DNA of 53,549 nucleotides. Origin: SIG672 sp045535095. Its GTDB lineage: Bacteria > Bacillota > Clostridia > Oscillospirales > CAG-272. Location: positions 1-53,549 of the forward strand of contig JAZSKY010000064.1 of assembly GCA_045535095.1 (NCBI GenBank), given 5' to 3'. Made by a program: the position numbers and the translations under genes. Position 1 is the first letter of the stretch, and each line of letters opens with the position of its first letter. The notes under the pieces were generated by a model. The model saw only the letters and a program-made list of their open reading frames with translations, searched no databases and had not been told where the DNA came from. Shown here piece by piece: positions 48,598-53,549 of the stretch.

Positions 48598-48886
48598 GAA
48601 ATAAGACCATACCGGCCGGGGTTTTAGCGGTACCTTGAACCTGCAATCCGCTACAGCAGGGGTTATTTCCGCCTTTGAGGGCAGATCGGGTGTGGTCAGC
48701 ACCGATCGTTTTGCGTGTTGAGGAATGGGTCCTGTGCAACTAATGGCTGTGAACCATGTCAGGTGGGAGACCAAGCAGCATTAAGCAGTATCACTTAGTG
48801 TGCCACGGGTCTGCCTGTTCGGAGCGCAGACGTCGGAGGGCGCGCGTTCGTTTCTGTTCGATTTGGCGGTGTATGGTCTTATTTTG
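48598..48886 (+). ncRNA. Signal recognition particle RNA, large Gram-positive type (scRNA)
   Basis: RNA scaffold of the particle that targets secretory and membrane proteins with Ffh. The 5' end AAATAAGACCATAC (48599-48612) pairs perfectly with GTATGGTCTTATTT (48871-48884), defining both ends. The conserved domain IV is TGTCAGG (48757-48763), a GAGA tetraloop (48767-48770), and AAGCAGC (48773-48779), the Ffh-binding loops. Length of about 290 nt and the Alu-like domain match Bacillus-type scRNA. A T-rich stretch at 48885-48900 may act as a partial terminator before dnaX, whose position directly downstream is the classic Bacillota order. Confidence 0.93.
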
Positions 48887-48924
48887 TATCCTGTTTTTTT
48901 AGGCTTGAAACGGAGGGAAGTAAA

Positions 48925-50646
48925 TTGGCAACACAAGGTGTGCATCAGGCGCTTTACCGTAAGTGGAGACCGACTACTTTTTCGGACGTTGTCGGACAGG
49001 AACACATAACGGGCGTTCTTAAATATCAGGTGGCAAACGGAAAAACGAGCCACGCCTACCTCTTCTGCGGATCGCGCGGAACGGGTAAGACCACCTGCGC
49101 AAAGATACTCGCAAAGGCGGTCAACTGTCCGAATGCAAAGGACGGCGAGCCTTGTAACGAGTGTGAGATCTGCCGCAGAATAGACAGCGGAATGTCTATG
49201 GAGGTCCTTGAAATGGACGCGGCAAGTAATACGGGCGTTGACTATATCCGTGACATAAGAGAAGAGGTCGTTTTCTCGCCCTCCGAGGTGGGAACGAGAG
49301 TCTATATCATAGACGAGGTACACATGCTCACAGAAAGCGCCTTCAACGCACTTCTCAAAACACTCGAGGAGCCTCCGCAAAAGGTAATCTTCATTCTCGC
49401 AACGACCGAGCTTCAGAAGATCCCCGCGACCATTCTTTCGAGATGTCAGCGCTTTGATTTCCGCAGAATCCCCGCGCAGACGATCAGCGACAGACTTTCG
49501 ATGATCGCTCGCGAGGAGGAGATCCCGCTTACCGACGGTGCGTCAAGACTTATCGCAAGACTTGCTCTCGGCGGAATGAGAGACGCTATCAGTATGCTCG
49601 AGCTTTGTAGCGGCGAGGGCGGAGAAATAAGCGAGGAGAGAGTCTCGGCGGCAACAGGAATTATCGGACGCGAGTCGATAATAAGAACCGTCAAGGCGGT
49701 GCTTTCCGGCTCTTACGGAGAGATATTCTCGTCGGTTTCGGCGGTGTATTCCAATTCGTACGATATATCGTCCTTTATTGCAGAAATAATGCAGCTTTAC
49801 CGCGACGTTGCGGTCTATAAAACTATGGTCGCCGCAGGCAAGACCATCTCGCGCGACGTTCTCGATCTCTCGGACGCAGAGCTTGCCGAAATCGTCGAGA
49901 TAGCAGAGAAGGTAAGACACGAAACGGTAATTTATCATATCAAGCTTCTTGAAGAAGCGTTCCTCTCGATGTCGCGCGGAAGCGATAAGCGTATATGCGC
50001 CGAGATGACTCTTATGAGAATGTGCAGCGGAAGCACCTGGGACCTTTCTCCCGAGGCGCTCGCAGAGCGCATTTCCGAGCTTGAATCTCGCTTTGCGGAG
50101 GGCGGAGTATTTTCCGCACCGCGCCCCACCTTTGCCGAAAAGGCAGAGCCTGCAAGCGTCCCCGTGATAGAGGAAAAGCCGATAGCTGAGGCTAAAAAGC
50201 AGGAAGCTCCTGCCGAAACAAGGGTCGAAAAAAATCCCGTACCTGCGGTAGAAAATGCACCTGCCGCACCTAAAAGCGAAAAGATTGAGGAAAAGATAGA
50301 AGAGAAGAAGCCCGAGGTCAAGGCAGAGCCGAAGGCTAAGGTTCCCGCTTCGGCAAACGGACGCGAATGGACCGAATTTCCCGACTGGATCGAGGTCATC
50401 AGTGAGTACGATAAGATAGACCGAAGCCTCTCGCCCTTCCTCTCGCTCGCAAGCGCAGAGACGGACGGCGAAACGCTGAGAGTCAAATGCTCGGACAGCT
50501 TCTCAAAAATGATGCTTGAAAACGCGAAGGCAGAAAACTTCATAATGCGTTTCTCGGCATCGCGCGGATATATGTTTTCAAAGGTCACGATCGAGGTGTC
50601 TGACGCAAAGGACGATCAGGTCTCGATGTTTGACGGACTTTTATAA
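48925..50646 (+). CDS. dnaX: DNA polymerase III subunits gamma/tau
   Basis: 573 residues, start TTG 48925 after GGAGGG at 48912-48917. Clamp-loader ATPase: VVGQEHITGVLKYQV, Walker A GSRGTGKTTCAKI (about 49-61), a zinc module (NCPNAKDGEPCNECEIC), Walker B VYIIDEVHML, sensor 1 FILATTELQKIP and the arginine finger SRCQRFDFR. A Pro/Ala/Glu-rich linker (about 395-480) leads to the tau C-terminal domain. In the linker the codons GAA AAA AAT contain seven A in a row (50228-50234), a possible frameshift site that would give a shorter gamma form. ybaB and recR follow. Confidence 0.97.
   Translation: MATQGVHQALYRKWRPTTFSDVVGQEHITGVLKYQVANGKTSHAYLFCGSRGTGKTTCAKILAKAVNCPNAKDGEPCNECEICRRIDSGMSMEVLEMDAASNTGVDYIRDIREEVVFSPSEVGTRVYIIDEVHMLTESAFNALLKTLEEPPQKVIFILATTELQKIPATILSRCQRFDFRRIPAQTISDRLSMIAREEEIPLTDGASRLIARLALGGMRDAISMLELCSGEGGEISEERVSAATGIIGRESIIRTVKAVLSGSYGEIFSSVSAVYSNSYDISSFIAEIMQLYRDVAVYKTMVAAGKTISRDVLDLSDAELAEIVEIAEKVRHETVIYHIKLLEEAFLSMSRGSDKRICAEMTLMRMCSGSTWDLSPEALAERISELESRFAEGGVFSAPRPTFAEKAEPASVPVIEEKPIAEAKKQEAPAETRVEKNPVPAVENAPAAPKSEKIEEKIEEKKPEVKAEPKAKVPASANGREWTEFPDWIEVISEYDKIDRSLSPFLSLASAETDGETLRVKCSDSFSKMMLENAKAENFIMRFSASRGYMFSKVTIEVSDAKDDQVSMFDGLL
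50228..50273 (+). other. Possible −1 frameshift site in dnaX
   Basis: Seven A (50228-50234) followed by T, read as GAA AAA AAT (Glu435-Lys-Asn). A −1 shift here continues for 12 codons and stops at TAA 50271-50273, giving a product of about 449 residues that lacks the tau-specific end. A short inverted repeat TGCGG (50244-50248) / CCGCA (50264-50268) lies at a suitable distance downstream. Confidence 0.4.
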
Positions 50647-50666
50647 AATTTCAGGAGGATACTAAA

Positions 50667-51014
50667 ATGAAATCAAGATTACCCGAGGGATACGGCGGCG
50701 GAGCGTCGAGTATGCAGGGAATGATAAGACAGGCTCAGAAAATGCAGGAGCAGATGGCTGCTCTTCAGGAGGAGCTTGACGCACGCGAATATGAGATCGC
50801 GGCAGGCGGCGGAGCAGTAAAGCTCACCATCAACGGAAAGAAAGAAATAAGCGCTCTCGACATCTCGCCCGAGATAGTTGATCCCGATGATATTGAAATG
50901 CTCTCCGATATAATTATTGCCGCAGTTAACGAGGCAATTAAGAAGGTAGAGGACACAAACAGCGCAGAAATGTCCAAGATAACCGGCTCGATGTCGATGC
51001 CCGGAATGTTCTGA
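50667..51014 (+). CDS. ybaB: YbaB/EbfC family nucleoid-associated protein
   Basis: 115 residues, ATG 50667 after CAGGAGG at 50652-50658, 20 bp after dnaX. GMIRQAQKMQEQMAALQEELDAREYEIAAGGGAVKLTINGKKEISALDISPEIVDPDDIEMLSDIIIAAVNEAIKKVE is the full family pattern: a helical hairpin and a beta-alpha core. Dimers bind DNA as tweezers. The order dnaX-ybaB-recR is conserved in Bacillota and points to a role linked to recombination or repair. Translated in step with recR, which starts two bases after its stop. Confidence 0.97.
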   Translation: MKSRLPEGYGGGASSMQGMIRQAQKMQEQMAALQEELDAREYEIAAGGGAVKLTINGKKEISALDISPEIVDPDDIEMLSDIIIAAVNEAIKKVEDTNSAEMSKITGSMSMPGMF

Positions 51015-51015
51015 T

Positions 51016-51615
51016 ATGGCAGAGTTCATCGCTCCTCTTGAGGAGCTTATAGAGGGCTTTGCGCGCCTTCCCGGAGTCGGCAGAAAGTCGGCAACGAGAT
51101 ACGCGCTCAGCGTTCTTGATATGCACGACGACGATATAATTTCCTTTGCAAACGCTCTTGCAAATGCAAAGACTCGCATTAAGAAATGCAAGATCTGCGG
51201 CAACTTCACCGATACCGAGATCTGTCCGGTCTGCGAGGATACCGAGCGCGCCCCGATAATCTGTGTTGTTGAGGACGTCCGCGCTCTTATGAGCATTGAA
51301 AAGGTGAGGGAATACCGCGGAAAATATCACGTTCTCGGCGGAGTGCTTTCGCCTATGAACGGTGTCGGACCCGATCAGCTCAATATCGCATCTCTGCTTT
51401 CGAGAATTGCGTCCGAGTCTATCGGAGAAGTCATTATAGCCACTAACCCGACGGTTGAGGGCGAAGCGACCGCTATGTACTTAACGAAGCTTCTCACCCC
51501 TCTCGGAGTCAAGACCTCGCGCCTTGCGTACGGAATCCCCGTAGGCGCAGACCTTGAATATACCGACGCTGTCACCCTTCTTCGCGCGCTTGACGGACGA
51601 AGAGAGCTTAACTGA
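51016..51615 (+). CDS. recR: Recombination mediator RecR
   Basis: 199 residues, the standard length. Helix-hairpin-helix (LIEGFARLPGVGRKSATRYALSVL), zinc finger CKICGNFTDTEICPVC (about 57-72), Toprim domain (PIICVVEDVRALMSIEKVREYRGKYHVLGGVLSPMNGVGPDQLNI, EVIIATNPTVEGEATAMYLTKLL), and C-terminal Walker B-like LTRLAYGIPVGADLEYTD-type segment. With RecO (also here) it loads RecA at gaps. Last gene of the SRP RNA-dnaX-ybaB-recR group. Confidence 0.98.
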   Translation: MAEFIAPLEELIEGFARLPGVGRKSATRYALSVLDMHDDDIISFANALANAKTRIKKCKICGNFTDTEICPVCEDTERAPIICVVEDVRALMSIEKVREYRGKYHVLGGVLSPMNGVGPDQLNIASLLSRIASESIGEVIIATNPTVEGEATAMYLTKLLTPLGVKTSRLAYGIPVGADLEYTDAVTLLRALDGRRELN

Positions 51616-51620
51616 AAACA

Positions 51621-51659
51621 AAAGTCACCTACGCTGATGCGTGGGTGATTTTATTTTTT
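51621..51659 (+). terminator. Terminator of the dnaX-ybaB-recR transcript
   Basis: TCACCTACGC (51625-51634), loop TGAT, GCGTGGGTGA (51639-51648; one wobble), then TTTTATTTTTT. The following 90 bp are very T-rich and hold no gene. Confidence 0.9.
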
Positions 51660-51751
51660 GATAAACAGAGGCTTTCGTCGGGTAAAACGTGGAAAAAGGT
51701 ATCAAAAAATGTAAGTAATAGCAATTTTTTATTTTTTTTTTTATTTTTCTC

Positions 51752-51780
51752 TTGACATTTGCGTTTTGTTTTGATAAAAT
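51752..51780 (+). promoter_or_regulatory. Sigma-A promoter of the surface protein gene
   Basis: TTGACA (51752-51757), 17 bp, TAAAAT (51775-51780) preceded by TGA. In the leader, AACAGT and ACTGTT flank an 8-nt spacer (about 51786-51805). Confidence 0.85.
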
Positions 51781-51838
51781 AAATTAAACAGTTGTTTTCA
51801 CTGTTGATCAAAATTATCTTATGTAAGGAGAATACGAA

Positions 51839-52945
51839 ATGAAAAGATCAAGAAAACTCGCGTTTATCAGTCTTGCATGTGTTGTTGCAATGCTCTCAGG
51901 ACTCTTCAGCACAGTTTCCTTATCCGCACTTGACGCAAACGATCCTGCCGCTTTAAGTGCAGAGGATGAGGTTACCTCTTACGGAACGATTCCTGCGGAG
52001 TATCCTGTTGACACGCACCCCTTCGCTCTGTTCACGGGTGAAACTTTTGTGGGCGCTTATACGAAATGGAAGGATGCGCTTACAGGTGCAACGAACGCCA
52101 CCGCGGCATCCACCATCCTTGTCAGAAAGGACTGGACGGTTGATACGACAAACGGAGATTCGTCCAGCTCTGCGCTTGGCGAGCTTAAGGCTCCTCTTAC
52201 CGTTGACCTTAACGGCAAGACTATGACCAGAGGCAACAAGCACCTCTTCCAGATGATGGGAAAGGGAAAGGACATTTCTCTTACCGTTAAGAACGGAACT
52301 GTTGCAAATACTGACAAGCTTCCGATCGTGTTCAATAACAGCGGTGACACTACCAACGTTGAGCACTTCACCGTAACCTTCGAAAACGTAACCTTCGTTA
52401 CTGTTTCGGCAAGCCAGTACGTCCATATGGACTCCTACGGTGACGGAACTACCGGTCTTACCGCAGACGTTATTTATAACAACTGTACCTTCGATTATAC
52501 CGGCCTTAGCGGTAATAATCAGATCATCTTCGAGCTTATCGACGATACCACAAAGACCATTGCCAACGATATCAAGATAACCGTCAACGGCGGTCAGTTC
52601 AAGGCAAAGACCTATGACAACCTTATCATTGCACGCTTTGACAACGCAAGAGACGGAGTTGTTCCCGATTCTGTCGTCTTCGGCAAGTATAACGGAAACT
52701 ATACCAAGTTCACCGCAACCGCAGCGAGCGAAGCTCCGAACGTTGAGCTTGTAGGCGCAAACGGCGAGAAGATCGTATTCAAGAAGTCCGGCTCGGCTGA
52801 CGCTCCCGTTTACACTATCGTTGCAAAGGGCGGAAACGCTCCCGACACAGGTGATACTACTGTACTCGCTATCATCGTAGCGGCAGTTGCGACCGTATCT
52901 CTTGCAGGCGTGTACTTTGCAAAAAAGCGCACCCTTGCTGAGTAA
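51839..52945 (+). CDS. Secreted wall-anchored protein with parallel-beta-like region and PDTGD anchor
   Basis: 368 residues, ATG 51839 after AAGGAG at 51825-51830. Signal peptide (KRSRKLAFISLACVVAMLSGLFSTVSLSA). The central 250 residues contain short recurring strands (LTVDLNGKTMT, SLTVKNGTVAN, FTVTFENVTFVTV, IKITVNGGQFK), a pattern typical of right-handed beta-helix surface proteins. The C-terminus is a sorting-type signal: NAPDTGDTT, a membrane helix (VLAIIVAAVATVSLAGVYFA), then KKR. PDTGD is a variant of LPxTG-like motifs seen in gut Clostridia; whether a sortase acts on it is not shown here. Paralogue of the next gene. Confidence 0.85.
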   Translation: MKRSRKLAFISLACVVAMLSGLFSTVSLSALDANDPAALSAEDEVTSYGTIPAEYPVDTHPFALFTGETFVGAYTKWKDALTGATNATAASTILVRKDWTVDTTNGDSSSSALGELKAPLTVDLNGKTMTRGNKHLFQMMGKGKDISLTVKNGTVANTDKLPIVFNNSGDTTNVEHFTVTFENVTFVTVSASQYVHMDSYGDGTTGLTADVIYNNCTFDYTGLSGNNQIIFELIDDTTKTIANDIKITVNGGQFKAKTYDNLIIARFDNARDGVVPDSVVFGKYNGNYTKFTATAASEAPNVELVGANGEKIVFKKSGSADAPVYTIVAKGGNAPDTGDTTVLAIIVAAVATVSLAGVYFAKKRTLAE

Positions 52946-52959
52946 TTGAGTGTTCACTG

Positions 52960-52997
52960 AAAAAAGAGCAAACGCAGAAGCGTTTGCTCTTTTTTGC
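52960..52997 (+). terminator. Strong rho-independent terminator
   Basis: AAAAAAGAGCAAACGC (52960-52975), loop AGAA, GCGTTTGCTCTTTTTT (52980-52995): a 16-bp perfect stem including its T tract. The next 150 bp hold no gene. Confidence 0.92.
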
Positions 52998-53144
52998 GCT
53001 TTTTCACGCCCGATTTGGCGTGAAGATTCAAAGCGGAAATATGACGAAAACCCCGCTTTTTTGCGATACTTTGTGCAAGTTGTATATAATAATGCCTACA
53101 AATTATACAAAACGCCGAAAGTGAGGAAAGTTCACCTTTTTTTA

Positions 53145-53173
53145 TTGACAACGGGGGGGTGCTGTGGTATAAT
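53145..53173 (+). promoter_or_regulatory. Sigma-A promoter of the last gene
   Basis: TTGACA (53145-53150), 17 bp containing a run of seven G, TATAAT (53168-53173) with TGG before it. Confidence 0.88.
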
Positions 53174-53246
53174 GAACTTGCTATGTGATAGTATGCTGGA
53201 AACTATCCATAAATACACTTTTAAACAAAGAAAGGAAAGAAAGCAA

Positions 53247-53549
53247 ATGAAAAAGCTAATTTCAATTATCCTTACGCTTTCGTTTGTTCTTACGCTTGTT
53301 CCGCTCACTTTCACCGCAAATGCGGCTGACGATGGTGCTGCAACCGTTGAGGACGAGGAAACTACGTATGGAGTAATTCCCGAAGAGTATGCTTCGGTTG
53401 ATTCGTATCCCTTCGTTCTCTTCCAGAACGGCGAGGTTGTAGCAGGATATGCTTCGTGGGATGCATTTACTAAGGCATTCACCTCTGTAAATCTTTCTGC
53501 GGCAGATAAAAACGCTGTTCTTTATCTCAGAAAGGATTTCACAGAGTCT
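53247..53549 (+). CDS. Secreted surface protein, paralogue of the preceding gene (3' end outside window)
   Basis: The frame is open from ATG 53247 (after AAAGGAAAG) to the window end, 101 residues. Signal peptide KKLISIILTLSFVLTLVPLTFTANA. The mature start EDEETTYGVIPEEYASVDSYPFVLFQNGEVVAGYASWDAFTKAF aligns with EDEVTSYGTIPAEYPVDTHPFALFTGETFVGAYTKWKDAL of the preceding protein, and VLYLRKDF with ILVRKDW. So the two are tandem paralogues with different signal peptides. The rest of the protein, including any anchor motif, cannot be seen. Confidence 0.88.
   Translation, partial: MKKLISIILTLSFVLTLVPLTFTANAADDGAATVEDEETTYGVIPEEYASVDSYPFVLFQNGEVVAGYASWDAFTKAFTSVNLSAADKNAVLYLRKDFTES

Noticed and set aside
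53132..53482. 116-codon frame on the minus strand near the window end
   Set aside because: Antisense to the last surface protein gene and its promoter.

Overview
This window looks like a chromosomal segment of an endospore-forming member of the Clostridia (Bacillota). It carries gpr, yqfC, yqfD, ylbJ and a probable spoIIQ-like gene. The order SRP RNA–dnaX–ybaB–recR and the cluster yqfC–yqfD–phoH–ybeY–era–recO are typical of this phylum, and the SRP RNA is of the large Gram-positive type. Vegetative promoters are textbook sigma-A sites (TTGACA-like, 17 bp, TATAAT), ribosome binding sites are strong, and rho-independent terminators are abundant. Many secreted proteins are lipoproteins or have a PDTGD-type wall anchor. 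Family or genus cannot be fixed from the sequence alone.

Layout. 1-1288: the 3' part of a tyrosine integrase, probably the right end of an integrated element lying mostly outside the window. 1.5-5.2 kb: small core genes (PspC, nitroreductase, an unknown nuclease-like protein, a zinc/cation efflux protein, an ArsC/Spx-like protein, a membrane protein). 5.2-6.4 kb (minus): spore protease gpr and a small membrane protein. 6.7-13.4 kb: an orphan oligopeptide-binding lipoprotein, a DUF4364 protein, a sigma factor, a zinc-ribbon protein, rlmB and a large membrane protein that looks like a P-type ATPase that lost its phosphorylation site. 13.4-13.56 kb: a structured RNA resembling 6S RNA. 13.9-18 kb: three secreted lipoproteins, two of them tandem paralogues. 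18.0-20.9 kb (minus): a 962-residue protein with a GAP1-N2-like N-terminus. 21.1-22.2 kb: a REP-associated transposase whose own coding sequence holds two inverted copies of a perfect palindrome, then a NUDIX hydrolase.

22.3-26.2 kb (minus): aspS, hisS and trmO. 26.4-27.8 kb: a sialidase-like lipoprotein gene broken by a frameshift. 27.8-36.0 kb (minus): one long cluster, yqfC-yqfD-phoH-ybeY-era-recO-mutS2 and an AEC transporter. 36.1-41.4 kb: ylbJ, a HAD phosphatase, a large membrane protein of unknown function and gpsA, followed by a 136-bp multi-hairpin repeat. 41.6-42.3 kb: a divergent ribbon-helix-helix / SLOG-family pair. 42.3-46.7 kb: high-molecular-weight rubredoxin (minus), a Crp/Fnr regulator, a three-gene ABC importer and a DUF4358 lipoprotein. 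46.8-51.6 kb: a membrane-anchored degenerate LytM protein, SRP RNA, dnaX, ybaB and recR. 51.8 kb to the end: two tandem paralogous surface proteins, the second cut by the window edge.

Functional themes are spore formation (gpr, yqfC/D, ylbJ, probable spoIIQ-like), ribosome and RNA maintenance (rlmB, era, ybeY, phoH, trmO, aspS, hisS, SRP RNA, candidate 6S RNA), DNA repair and replication (mutS2, recO, recR, dnaX), and a fast-changing layer of secreted proteins and small mobile repeats. No CRISPR array, tRNA, 5S/16S/23S rRNA, T-box or recognised riboswitch was seen. The most unusual signals are the palindromes inside the transposase gene, the multi-hairpin element after gpsA, the phosphorylation-dead P-type ATPase-like protein, the PhoH Walker B substitution, and a possible programmed frameshift in dnaX.
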